This document shows, in pieces, positions 25,569-38,230 of a stretch of 64,000 bases of DNA. A program made the position numbers and the translations under genes. Each line of letters starts with the position of its first letter. Positions within the stretch are counted from its first letter, which is position 1. This DNA comes from Cenococcum geophilum 1.58 (Eukaryota > Ascomycota > Dothideomycetes > Gloniales > Gloniaceae). Below the pieces are notes generated by a model. It worked only from the letters and a program-made list of their open reading frames with translations, was not told the origin of the DNA and made no database searches. The stretch covers positions 2,170,001 to 2,234,000 of the forward strand of contig KV748196.1 of NCBI GenBank assembly GCA_001692895.1, written 5' to 3'.

Positions 25569-26045
25569 TATTAACTCTATCGCTATACTAGATATACTAA
25601 ATCAATTAAACGCGTATAAATGACGCGATTAACAACTAACCCTTTAATACTATATTTTCTAAATTTAATAGTGTATAAGTTTTAACAAAGTTGACTTTTT
25701 TAATACTATAATATTGAATTTTAATATTAAATCCTAATACTAGATTATTGGCTACTTAGGTTTTCTATACCTAGAGGTTAAAAGGAAAGACTACCTAAAG
25801 AAAAGAATTAAGTACTTAAAAGTTAAAGACTAGTTAAGAATTCTATATAAGAGCTTACTAAATAAAAGAGAGGCTATTTAAGAGAATAATAACAACTAAA
25901 GAGTTTATAAAAGACTATTAATAGAAAATCAATTTAGTATTTAGAAGCTTAAAGCTAGTGCTAGTAAATTATATAAGATATTAGATTAGTAATAGTAGAT
26001 ACCTTAAAGGACCTAGTTAAGGGGGGTGCTGCTTTAGATGCTTCC
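25569..26045. other. RIPed AT-rich sequence right of the hAT element
   Basis: Continues the hAT target locus. Short purine-rich frames with many stops resemble decayed coding sequence (for example near 25,900-26,010 on +), but no family can be named. Confidence 0.35.
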
Positions 26046-26049
26046 TTGC

Positions 26050-26285
26050 TATATACAATTATAGGGTATGTCTACGTTATTACTAGATATAACAATTACG
26101 GGGTACGCCTGCGTTATTACTGGATACGACGATTGCAGGGTACACCCGCGTTATCACTAGATACGACGATTGTAGGGTACGCCCGCGTTGTCACCAGATA
26201 CGACGATTGCAGGGTACGCCTGCGTTGTCACCAGATACGACAACTGCAGGGTACGCCTGCGTTATTACTAGATACAACAACTGCA
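26050..26285. repeat. 37-bp tandem repeat, about six units
   Basis: Units resemble ACGACGATTGCAGGGTAC followed by GCCTGCGTTATCACTAGAT. Unit-to-unit differences are mostly C/T and G/A transitions, with the left units most AT-shifted. Both strands are open over parts of it because 37 bp is not a multiple of three; the resulting peptides are repetitive and not convincing as proteins. Confidence 0.8.
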
Positions 26286-26494
26286 ATGTTAACGACTATA
26301 GCGTTATTAGATGCAGCGACTAATTTGTTAAGAATATCAGCATCACTAGACACAAGGGCTATAGCGTTACCGAATGCGACGACTATATAGTCACTAGATT
26401 TACCAGAGCCAGTAATAAGAGTCTTAACCCACAATTAATGGCTACATCCAAAGCCTCACTATAATTAAACGACGTCACTCTTACTTAACTATAT
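26286..26494. other. Spacer between tandem array and direct repeat copy 2
   Basis: Weakly repetitive continuation of the array (AACGACTATAGCGTTA-like pieces recur), then low-copy sequence. No gene supported. Confidence 0.35.
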
Positions 26495-26885
26495 TTAAAT
26501 TAATTTATAGGCAAACAACTACGGCAGTAATAACGCACTAGTTTTAAATTAAAGTACTAGATTAATTAATTAATTAATTAATCTTAATCTATACTTCTAT
26601 TCTTCAACGCGAGTATATAATTAAGCTTTGAGATTTAAGCTTCCTACATCACCAATTTAATTTCCTTATTCTCTACCACTTATATACTACATTATAGTCT
26701 TTGCTTACGGAGGACGGTATACCCACTACGCTTGCTTTGATAGGGTTTGGAGAGCCCCTGCGTCTGTTGGGGGGGCAACCACAGGAGCTTCCTGCGATTA
26801 CGTGATAGCTTCGCTTGTATATAGATTCGTTTTTCGTGGCGATTCCACCTTATGGAGTCCACACCACCATATACCTGCACCCCCC
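26495..26885. repeat. Direct repeat copy 2 (mostly un-RIPed)
   Basis: Same orientation as 22,660-23,045 but keeps GC-rich parts. A 90-aa minus-strand frame at 26,692-26,964 overlaps it. Its product is unknown, the frame is not conserved in copy 1, and it runs past the repeat edge, so I do not call it a gene. Confidence 0.75.
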
Positions 26886-27179
26886 GCGTGATAAAAAGCG
26901 ACAGGGAGGCTCTCCTATGTCTGTCCCTAACTATCACCAGTAGGCAGTGATAGAAAAGGCCCAATTAGGGCTTAAGAATTCGGGAGATCCCTCCTATTGT
27001 GATTCCGTACAGTATTGTGATATCCCTTCGGCTAGTAGATTTGGTCCTACAGTTATCGATAAGAGCCAGCCAATAGAAACATGCGGAACGTTAGGTACCC
27101 TACGTAAACTTTGACCCGAGTTTAAAAGCTTTAACTTAGAGCCTTATATATAGAGTTTAATTAATATATTAATATAGAT
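26886..27179. other. Low-copy DNA, no gene seen
   Basis: Balanced composition up to about 27,120, then AT-rich with GATATAGATATA-type simple sequence. Confidence 0.35.
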
Positions 27180-27537
27180 ATAGATATAAGGTTTTCCAAA
27201 GGGAGACCCCCTGGACCCCCCCTCTATAGAGCTTTTGCTTAATTTAAAAGTAGTAGTAAGGCTAATGCGCCTTAGTTACTACTAAGTAATATTATCTTAC
27301 TAAGAGGATCTATTATAGAGACTAAGGCGCCCTACTTAAGTTAGGCTTGATTTAGAAGTAATATAGTCTAATTAATATCTGTATATATATATAAGGCTTT
27401 CTAAAAGGAGACCTCCTAGATCCCCTTATAGAGCTTTTAGAAGTAGTAGTAAAGCTAAGGCGCCTTAGTTACGCTAGGTAGTATTATCTTATTAAAAGGA
27501 TCTACTATAGTAACTAAGGCGCCCTATTTAAATGAGT
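27180..27537. repeat. Two copies of a short palindrome-bearing repeat
   Basis: Units at about 27,190-27,340 and 27,393-27,522. Each starts with AAGG(C/T)TTTC, a GGAGACC(C/T)CCT block and TATAGAGCTTTT, then an inverted pair GGCGCCTTAGTTAC ... GTAACTAAGGCGCC about 66 bp end to end in the second copy. The GGGAGACCCCCTGGACCCCC block resembles the hairpin block of the macro-repeats at 44-45 kb. Confidence 0.65.
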
Positions 27538-27542
27538 CTTAA
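27538..27542. repeat. Target duplication of copy B, left (CTTAA)
   Basis: CTTAA precedes the left LTR and recurs at 43,435-43,439 after the right LTR, although the two are almost 16 kb apart because of the nested copy C. Confidence 0.88.
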
Positions 27543-27964
27543 TGTAACGGAACCTTATAGTAGGGACTACGGTATATTCTATCAATGGGCTCGGTATATA
27601 GGTATTGCAAGTAAGTCAACAACGTAATAACAACTAGTGGAGTGGTTGCCTAATAGATTAACTCTAATTATATTCTAAGAATTACTACAAGGAAGGAACT
27701 ATCTAGGTAGGGACCGAGGGTCCTTAAATACATAACCGTACTCCTAAGAAAGTTGTTACTCTGTCTACTCTGCCTACTCTATTCGCTCTATTATAGATCT
27801 TATAGATTATATAGATTATATAGATCACATCACGTGACTTTGCTTACTATTCCTCGTTATATAGTTCCATGGGTTCTATCCTAGACCGTGCTTATATTAA
27901 CTAACTAGCTTCTTTTAACTCCTTTCTAAGTAGTTATAATATTATACTTAAAGCATCCGTAATA
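27543..27964 (-). repeat. 3' LTR of copy B
   Basis: 422 bp, + strand TGTAACGGAACC... to ...GCATCCGTAATA. Contains a repeated AGATTATAT motif and TCACGTGAC. Confidence 0.9.
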
Positions 27965-30900
27965 CTATCTCCCTTCTCTTTATCTTTATCCTTAAAGATT
28001 CCTAGTATCTCTAGGTTATTTACTAGAGGTATAATGTCTATTTAATTAATTTAGTTAATATTGTTACTTATTATACCTAAAGCATCTTCTTCTTTATCTA
28101 TAGCTCGTCGGTCTTATACCGTTGCTGCAATATTATCGCTTAGTGAAATTATACCATCTCCTTATTCTCGTTATGCGAAAGAGGGGTTAGTTTACATTAC
28201 GCTGGCGAGTCCTTCGTCTTAGTAACCCTCTTTATATTTAGAGTGCACTAAAGCGAATATCCGTTCTTCTTGTGACGTTTGTTTATCCTCTAACGCTAAG
28301 TATACGCGTCCTATAACTCTTAATAGTTATTAAGTTTCCTAAGTAATTTATTATAGGGTTTTATATTTAATCTGCTACTGCAAAGCTTAATAATAAACTA
28401 TCCATTGCCTTGGCGGAACTTTGTTATTCTTATAACGTTAAAAAAAAAGCTGCCAATACTTAATAATAGGCCCTAGATTCTCGTCTTGCTATATCCGCTT
28501 AGTTAATCTATCTTAAGAAGGTGCGTAAGAAGGTTTATTTTAAGGAGTAGAAACTTATAAAATAAGGTCTATAGGAACTTGGCGATAAAAGAACGGATTC
28601 TCCTCTAACAGAGAGGGAAATAACTCTAAATAGTTTAGCAGTCGCTCCTCTTGGGTCCCCCTTAGGTAACTCGTTCTTTAGTAATCCTTCTTTATTAATA
28701 TTACCTAACCTTTTCTCTTCTAATACTCCTGTACCTTTTCTATAGCGTTCTTTAAATTTTCTAGTAGTTCTTAGGTAGTCTTATTATAGCCTATCCACTT
28801 TACTTTATACTATATTTTATTGTCTACATCCTTATAACTAATAATCTTTAAAACTTGCTATTTATCTTCTTCCTTCCCTCTATACGTGTCTGCTTTATAA
28901 ACTAGTAGCTTAATATTTCTATATACTGGCTCTAGCATCGCGATATACTATATAGGGTAGATCTTCATTTTAGCTAGTAGGTTTAACTTAAATATAACTA
29001 ATGAAATTCTCTATGTAATTTTAAAAGGTCCTAGTCTAATATGGTTTAACTTCTTACTTAGTTGTTAACTCTTAAAAAATTTATATAGTAGCTATACTTT
29101 ATCCCCCTCCTTAAGATCTAGTCCCTTAGATCTCCTAGCGTTATAGTACCTTTTTATTCTTTACTGTACCACCTTAGCTGTTTCCGTAAGGTTTATATAA
29201 AGATTTATTAAATTCTCTATTCTTTACTTAGCTATGCTACTTATCTTCTTTACTTAACGTAGCGATAATAAGGTCCTTAGCTTATATCCATAATTCGCCT
29301 TAAATAGTAACGTACCTATTCCTTCTTATGGTGTTACATTATATATAAACTATATAACTAGTAGTAACAATACCTAATTATTCTATATATAATTAACATA
29401 ATACCTTAGATACTACTCTAGTGTCTAATTTAATCTTTCCGTTTAACCGTCTGTCTATAGATAATATACAGTAAAAGTTACTGCTTAAACTCCTTGCTCT
29501 GCTAAAAACACTTCCTAAAATACTGCTACGAATCTTAGATCTCTATCCGATATAATCTTACTTAGTACTTTATATCTTACGAACACTTCCTTAATATAGA
29601 TTTTAGCGATATCTTCTGCTAATATTTCTTCTATATATGCTATAAAGTATCCCTACTTTATAAGCTTATCCACTATTACTAAGATCGCATTATGGTCTTA
29701 TCCGGTAATAGGATCTTTTAACTTTAGTAACTTAATAATAAAGTCCTATAATATAACCTCCTATGGTCTCTCTAGTATCTTAATAGGTTGTAGCTCTCTA
29801 TATAGCTTATACCTTATTAGTTTGTTCCTTTAGTAATCTAGATATTCTTTTATAACTTATCTCGCTAGTTTCTAGATTTTATTAATAATATACTCCTCTT
29901 AAAGTCTTAACACTAAGCCTATAGCTCCGTTATATCCTTAAGTTAGTTTTTTATAAAACGACTTAATAATCTCCTTTATAATAGACCTTAGTATATATAT
30001 CACCTCTTAATTTTCGTACTGCTCTAAGTCTAGATCCTCTACCTATATATCTTAGATCTTTTATATCTAATTACTTTCTAGTGATTTGTAGATCTATTCT
30101 TCTTATATTACTGCGATTTTTAGATAATTATACCTAATTAATTTATCTATGTCTTTTTGTAATAAAGCCCCTAATGGCTTTTTATTGCTTTATAGTTTAG
30201 CCTTTCTACTTAGAGTATCTGCTCGTGTATTCTCTATACCCTTAGTATACTAAATCTTAAAATAATATTCTGTAAGCATCTCTGCCCATCTAACCTACCT
30301 CTAATTAAGTTCTTTTATTGTTAGGAACCCCGTTAGGTTCTTATAATCCGTCTTAACTATAAATAGTTTCTCTATACCTTATAAGAATGCTCTCTATTTT
30401 TTAAGTGCTATAACTATACCTAATAACTCCTTATTATAGATGTTATAGTTTAACTCTAGTAGTGTTATCTTCCGACTATAGTATGCCACTAGGTGCCATT
30501 TATCCTTATATTTCTATAGAAAGTATACTTTTAGTACATAGTCTAATGCATCCGTTTTAACTACTGTCTCTAACCTTAGTTAGTATATCTTAAAAACTGG
30601 CTCCTAGGTAAACAACTGCTTAACTCTTTTAAATAGTCCTTTTTATTCCTCTCCCCATACCTATAGTTCTTCTTTCTTTATTAACCTTATAAATGGCTTA
30701 ATATTCTTTAACTATTAAGCTATAAACCTTCTACAGTAATTGCAAAACCCTAGAAACGATCTTAGCTGCGTGATGTTTTCTAGTTCTTACCAATTTACTA
30801 TAGCCTCGATCTTCTTTAGATCTATACTAAATTAGCCTAGTTTAATAATAAATCCAATAAAATCTGTCTTCCTAGTAAAGAACTTATATTTCTTAATTAC

Positions 30901-33900
30901 TACTAGCATCTATTCTTCCTATAGTCTCTTTAAGACCTATTTAACATGTTCTCCATATTCTTCCTTATTTATTAAGTAGATGATAATGTTATTAAGGTAT
31001 ACTATAACAAATTCATCTAAGTACTCTCTTAATATATTGTTAATACGCTTCTAGAACGTTACTAGTGCGTTTATAAGCCCAAATTATATAACTAATGGTT
31101 TATATAGTCCTTCCTTTAACCTAAAGGCTGCCTTCTATTTGTCGCCTTCCTTAATCCTAATCTAATAGTACGCCTATCTTAGATCTATCTTTATAAAGAT
31201 TTACGCATTACTAATCCTGTCTTAGATTTTGTTAATTAAGGGTAAAGAATACCTATCCTTCCTAGTAATGCTGTTTAACTGTCTATAGTTAATGCATAAT
31301 CTAAGTTTTCTATTCTTCTTTAGTACGAATAGTACTGGATAACCCGCTAATAACTGCAATAGTCTAATATATCCCTTTTAAAGATTTTCCTAAATAAACT
31401 CTTTTAATGCTCTACCTTCTTCTTTAGTAAGCTTATAGATTGGAAAGAACCTTAGACTTATTCCTAGTTCTAATTCTATTTTATAGTCCCATGCTATATA
31501 CTTTAACAGCTTTTTACTTTCTAGTGACTATAACTTCTTACTATACTTATAGTATCTCTTTAGTATATAACTTAATCCTTAATTAGTCTCTTTATATATC
31601 GCTCTAACTTAGTATTATACTAACTTAGTTTATTATCGCATCTTACGGCGTTATATATCTTTAATATTAACCTAACCTATAACCTAATTAATCTTTAGAT
31701 TATATTCCTATAACTAAGGCATTCCTAACACTACCTTATCGTTCCCTAATAGTAATATGTTAAAAGATATCTCAATTTATCTCCCTTTAATAGTTATCTA
31801 AATTAGTCCTATTTTAAGATTAATAATACTTCCTCTATAGGCTATCGGATCTCCTAAAATCGTAACTAATAGATAAGGGTGCTCCTTTTATCTATATGGT
31901 AGCCCTATTCTTTTAATTACTGCTAGTGAAATATGGTTCCTTATTACTCTACTATCTACTAATACTTTAAACTGCTGATTTTGCCAATTAACTTATAAAT
32001 TTAGGTGTTATTCTTAAATTCCTTTAAGGGTTTAAGGCTCTACTACTAGTTCCCTCTAGTCCCGTGGGCCTCTTCTTTTCCTAACTATTAGCTACTTAAT
32101 CCTTATATACTTGGCTTACTCTTTAGCTAATACTTTATTTGCTTTTTGTCTTTAATATACTATAGATAGGTATTCTCTAGACATTCCTACTATTATTATC
32201 CATCTAGGCATTCTTCCGTAAGGAATCTTCCTAGTTAAAGTATTAAGTCCCCTAACTCCTAAACTTCTACTAGATGCCAGCCGTATATATACTTAGCATT
32301 CCTATATTATCGCTTATCTGGCGCCCAATATATCCTTATAGGGTATTTCCGGTTTTTCTTTTTTGGATTTTTATGTATTTTATATATATTATCTACGCAT
32401 ATAATCTATAATAGCGTATAGTGTGCTAGGTGCTTTAGGTTAACTTTTAACTCATTTTTATTCTTAAGTTTAAACCTTTATCGTGTTAATCTGAATATTA
32501 CAACTTTATTTACAGGTACTAAGACGCATCTCTCGCTTCTTTAGTCCTCTAATTATTCCTCTAGATCCTTTAATATTATAATTAAGGCTCCCTTAATATA
32601 ATTTATTGCTTTTTCCGTAATTAGGTGGTCTTAGATAACTCTTTTATTTAACTATATATAAAAATCTTCCTACTTATTATTATGCCGTTGCCTATACCAC
32701 TTTTAGTACAGCTGCTGGATTATATACAGCTTATCTGTAAGGAAGTATCTTCTTATTACTACATTATAACAGCCCTTTATATATCGTTCTTCGAACCTAG
32801 TTAGAATCCCTAGATCCTCTTCTTATTCTAGTTTAGTAAGCTACTTAGCTCTTAGTATGCCTATTCTCGGCCTATTAGTAATTCTTTATACTAGTACTCT
32901 ATCTCGTATACATCCTAATATACTAGATCTCTTATCTAGTTTCTATTCTTACTATAAGGTAATTCTTACTCTAAATTCCTCTATAGTTTCTTTCTTTTCG
33001 CGTCTTGCGAGTAGATCCTTAAAGTCTTTATGCTTCTTAATTCCCTTATTAATGGTTTTTATTTATATATTAAAATCCTAATCCTATAGAATTCTTAATC
33101 CTAAGCTTGCTTCTAACTTAAGCTTAGCTCCCGCCTTAGTCTAACTAGGCGTCCGTAGTGTTCTCATCTCATCTTAAGAGTCTTAAATCTTACTTATCTC
33201 GTCTTAAAAGTCTTATGCCTTTAGGAAACTTCGTCCTAAGCTTATTCGTATATTACTAAACTAAGCTATTGCTCTGCTCTATTAGTTTTCGTCCGTTATA
33301 GGTCCCTAAGCATGCCTTATCTCGTCTTAAGAATCTTAAGCCTTTAGCCTTTTGCCTTTATTAAGTGGTAAGCTAGCACTAGCAGTCGTCTGCTTACTTA
33401 GTCGTTTTTAGATATTACTCCTTCCGTCTTATAAAGCGATAGATGCCGTATCTAATAGTGTTATAATGCCCGTTATTAAACCTTACTCTATAGCGGTCTT
33501 AGTTTCTACTTTTATTGCGTTATTAAGGTTCGGATACCCCTAGTTAGTTCCTTTACTACCCTTATTGCTATTAATTAATAAGTACTCTAACTCTATTATT
33601 ATTATTATTACTAATCTATATCCGTATATTACTATAATATCTTAATCTAGCTTATAGAGTTGATCTTATTCTTTATCTAACTCTTTAGTTTTTTTAAGTC
33701 CTCTTAACTCTAGCTCTTATAGCTAATAGCTTACGCTATACTTAACGTCTTTATAAATTCGGTATACGTTGTTATAATAAAACGCAAAACTTCGGATTAA
33801 ATATTCTTTTATTCCTTATAGTATACTATCGTCCCTTTATACGTGTATATTATATACTATTAGTTTAGTTCCCTTTACCGTATAGTAACTCTAACCACCT

Positions 33901-34660
33901 CTATAGTCTCTAGCAAAATAACCCTATTTTCCGCAATTTATATAAGCTCCGTCTTTAAACTATTGTTTCTGCTATAGAGTCCGCTTAAACGTCTTCTACT
34001 ACTAAGATCCTTGGTTTGGCCTATGCTCCTTAGTCCTATAATTACTTAATCCTTAACCTCTAGGTTTCTATAGTTGCTTACTCTATCTCTTATAGGGTTT
34101 TTTAGTACTACTTAGGTCTATTAGCTCTACGCCATACTATAGTTTCTAACTTAGCTTTAGTTGTTACGTACTCTATGTCTTATATAACTATAAAACTCTA
34201 TCCTAACCTCTCTTAGTCTATTCCCTTTAGTAGATCCTATTATTAATCTTTATTGCTTAATCTATTAGCTCCCTTAGGGTATCCGTATCTTCTATTAGAA
34301 TAATTACGTCCTAGACTTTAGCCTTAAGTCCCTATTTATACTATGCCATAAGTGCCTTATTATTCCACTTAACTTATATTGCTAGTGTTTAGAACTACGT
34401 TATATATTTAATTGCTAAGGTTCGTTATATAATGTCTTAGAGTTTTCTTTCCGCTATAGTCGTCGCCTCTAGATCTCCAAATATCTATATAAGTCGCTCT
34501 GCGAATCCTCCCTAACTTAAGAATATAAACTATACCTCTTAGTTTATAGTTGTTATTCCATTTACTTATATCTCTATTAGGTAAGGCTTAAACTATTTAA
34601 GTGCCCTTTTTAATAAGAATAATCATATATATGCTACTTAATCTATAGATATAGGCAGCT

Positions 34661-34665
34661 TTGCT
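34661..34665. repeat. Target duplication of copy C, left (TTGCT)
   Basis: TTGCT at 34,661-34,665 matches 42,685-42,689. Joining the flanks restores continuous family 1 gag homology, as in copy A near 10,530-10,570. Confidence 0.93.
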
Positions 34666-35084
34666 TATTACGGACGCTTTAAGTACAATGTTACGGCTAC
34701 TTGGAGAGGAGTTAGAAGAAGCTAGTTGGTTAATACAGGCACGGTCTAGGATAGAACCCGTAGAACCATGTGACGAGGAATAGTAAGTAAGGTCACGTGA
34801 TATAATCTATGTAATCTGTGTGATCTACAAGATCTATAATAGAGCGAATAGAGTAGACAGAGCAGACAGAGTAATGACTTTCTTAGGAGTATAGTCGTGT
34901 ATTTAAGGACCCTTAGTCCCTACCTAGATAGTTCCTTCCTTGTAGTGATTCTTAGAATATAATTAGAGTTAATCTATTAGGCAACTACTCCACCAGTTAT
35001 TATCACGTTGTTAATTTATTCGGTACCTATATACCTAGCCTATTAACGAGCCTACCGTAGTATCTACTACAAGGTTCCGTTACA
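34666..35084 (+). repeat. 5' LTR of copy C
   Basis: 419 bp, TATTACGGAC... to ...TTCCGTTACA; the first dinucleotide is probably an original TG changed to TA. It is less RIPed than the 3' LTR (for example CAATGTTACGG here, CAATATTACGG there). Confidence 0.93.
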
Positions 35085-35124
35085 CAATTACTACTACGGT
35101 TATGGTAACAATAAATCGAACAAC

Positions 35125-36420
35125 ATGCCACCAAAAGCAGCCACGACGCCATCGACGGCAGCAACTACTTTAAGATCAGGTAACGACACCAGTATGGCAA
35201 ACACTGACTTACAGCAACCAGTGACGGTCGGACAACTACAAGAGATAGTCAACCAGTTAACAGGAGATAACGCGGCACTTAAACAAAGGATTAACGGGAT
35301 AGGAGCAGCAAAGGTTAAGCTACCATTAATTGAAAGATTCTTAGGGGAGAGATTAAAGCTTAAAGGATTCCTCACGCAAATGCATTTTAAGGTTACGTAG
35401 GAAGGAGCAAAGCTGGCTACACTTATGGATTAAATAGCGTATGCAGGATTGTTCTTAACAGAAAGAGCACTTAAATAGTTTAAGCTTTACCTTATAGAGA
35501 TATAAGTAAACGGTATGACGACTACAAACTAGGAAGTACGGTTTGTATTTTTAAGTTGGAACGGATTTATAGAACAACTCACGCAAATGTTTAGAGACCC
35601 AGAGGCGACAACTACGGCAGAAAGGAAACTCTAAGACATTACGCAGCGAACCTTAGCAATTAAGTATACAACGTAGTTCTAGACGCTAGCAATATAGGTT
35701 AAGTGGAATAATAAGGCGCTTATGGCATAGTATAAATAGGGACTTAAGGCTAAAGTCTAGAACGTAATTATTCTAATAAAAGATGCGGACACCCTAAGGG
35801 AATTAATTAATTAGGCGATTAAAATTGATAATAGGATCTTCTAAAGGGAATAGACTAAGAGAGGTTAGGATAGAGTTCTACAGTTATATAAGGCGCAGAG
35901 CACGCATTAATAAAAGCTAAGTTAGAAACTATGGTATAGCGCAGAGTTAATAGACCTAAGCGGTACTAAAGAAGCCTATAAGAGATAGAGTAAGAAACTA
36001 TAGAAACCTAGAGGTTAAGGATTAAGTGATTATAGGACTAGGGAGTATAGGCTAAACTAAGGATCTTATTAGTAGAAGATGTTTAAGCGGACTCTATAAT
36101 AAAAGCAATAGTTTAAAGACGGAGCTTGTATAAATTATAGGAAACTAGGTTATTTTACTAGAGATTATAAGGATAGTTAGAGATACTATATAATAAAGGG
36201 AACTAGACTAGCAGTATGTAATATATACGTATAGAGGGATAATAGTATACTACGAGGAACAAAAGAGTGTTTAATTAGAAGTTTCGCGTTTTATTATAAC
36301 AACGTATACTAAATTTATAAAGACGCCAAGTATGGCGTAAGCTATTGGCTATAGGAGCTAGAGTTAAAAGGACTTAAAGGAACTAGAGAGTTAGACAAAG
36401 AACGAGATTAACTTTATAAG
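35125..36420 (+). pseudogene. Gag region of copy C
   Basis: The open start at 35,125-35,400 encodes MPPKAATTPSTAATTLRSGN... with a VGQLQEIVNQL...ALKQRI coiled-coil-like segment and IERFLGERLKLKGFLTQ, typical of chromovirus capsid starts. After the first TAG the frame continues with stops of Gln/Trp type. The zinc knuckle near 36,127 keeps only its first Cys: the other two Cys positions and the His position read Tyr. Coat function is lost. Confidence 0.85.
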
Positions 36421-38230
36421 CTGGATTAAGATATTATAGCAACGTGCGGATAAAGATTAGCTATAATAACAATAGAGTTAGAGTACTTATTAATTAATAG
36501 TAATGAGAATAGTAAAGGAACTAACTAGGGGTATCTAAACCTTAATAACGTAATAGAAGTAGAGACTGAGACCGCTATAGAGTAAGGTTTAGTAACGGGT
36601 ATTATAACACCGTTGGATACGGCATCTATCGCTTTATAAGAAGGAAGGAGTAATATTTAGAGACGATTAAGCAAGCAGACAACTGCTAGTGCTAGCTCAC
36701 CACTTAATAAAGGTAAAAGGCTAAAGGCTTAAGATTCTTAAGACGAGATAAGAGATGACTAAGATTCTTAAGACGAGATGAGGTAAGCTTAAGGACCCAT
36801 AACGGATAATAACTGATAGAGTAGAGCAACAGCTCAGTTTAGTAATATATAAATGAGCTTAGGACGAAGTTTCCTAAAGGCATAAGATTCTTAAGACGAG
36901 ATGAGTGAGATTTAAGACTCTTAAGACGAGATGAGAACACCCGTAAAGCCTAGTTGGACTAAGGTAGGGATATAGCTTAAGTTAGAAGTAAGCTTAGGAT
37001 TAAAGAATCTAAGGGATTAAGATTTTGGAGTATGAATAAGGATACCTATAGGTAAGAGGCAAGGAGCTTCTTTATAGATTAGAGAATCTGCAATATAAAT
37101 AGTAGTTAGACTGGGAGACAGATATATAGACCTAGAGGACTTACTAGTCAAATAAGACGTTTAGACTAAAGATCGAGAATTCGATACCACGATTAGGAAG
37201 TAAGACGACTTTAAGGATCTACTTACAAGACGCGAAAAAAGGGAAACTATGGAGGAATTCAGAGAAAGAATTACCTTATGGCAAGAACAGAAACTAGACA
37301 AGAGATCTAGTATATTGGGACGTATAAGGGACAGAGCGCTAGTACGAAGAATCACTAATAGGCTGAAAGTAGGTACACTAAGAGCTAAGTGGCTTACTGA
37401 ACTGGAATAAGAAGAGGATCTAGGGATTCCAACTAGGTTCGAGGAACGACATATAAAAGGTTGTTACGATATAGTAATGAAGAGATACTTCTTGACGGAT
37501 AAACTATATATACTTAAGCAACTGTACCAAAAGTGGTATAAGCAAAGGCATAATAACGAGTGGGAAGATTTCTATATGTAGTTAGATAAAAAAGTTATCT
37601 AAGACCACCCGATTACAGAAAAGGCTATAATTTATATTAAGGGCGCCTTAATTATAACGTTAAAGGATCTAGAGGAGTAATTAGAGGACTAGAGAAGCGA
37701 GAGGCGAATCTTAGTACCTATAAATAAAGTCGCAACGCTTAGATTAACATGAGAAAGGTTTAAACTTAGGGACGAAGATAAGCTAAGAGTTGACCTAAAA
37801 CACCAAGCATATTACACACTATCGTGGATAGCATACGTGGATGATGCGTGTAACATGCATAGAACACTAAAGGATAAAAACCGGAAGTATCCAATAAGGA
37901 TATATTGGATGACGGATAAGGCGAAATATCAAAATGTTAAGTATATATATAGTTAGTACCTAGTAGAAGTTTAAGAATAAGGGGACTTAATACTTTAGCT
38001 AGGAAGATTCCTTATAAAAGAATGCCTAGATAGACGATAGTGGTGGGAATGCCTAGAGAATACCTATCTATGGTATATTAAAGATAAAAAGCGAACTAAG
38101 TATTGGCCTAAGTTAGACTAAGTATAGACGGGATTAAGTAGCTAATAGTTAGGAAAAGTGGAGGCCTACGGGACTAGAGGGAACTAGTGGTAGAGCCTTA
38201 GACCCTTAAAGGAATTTAAGGACGATACCT
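36421..38230 (+). pseudogene. Extra region between zinc knuckle and protease in family 1
   Basis: Roughly 600 codons of coding-like sequence, in frame with gag apart from RIP stops and present in copies A, B and C. It opens with four copies of an AAGACTCTTAAGACGAGAT motif (36,731-36,935, peptide SQDEM when Gln is assumed). Then comes a charged helical part (TRREKRETMEEFRERITLW..., about 37,215-37,275), a well-preserved stretch without stops (37,196-37,409), and SWIAYVDDACNMHRTLKD near 37,825. I do not recognise the domain. Most fungal chromoviruses have a much shorter gap here. Confidence 0.6.

Noticed and set aside
26050-26285. CRISPR-like regular repeats
   Set aside because: Head-to-tail units without spacers, in a eukaryotic context.
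26692-26964. 90-aa minus-strand frame
   Set aside because: Not conserved in the repeat's other copy and crosses the repeat edge; no known domain seen.
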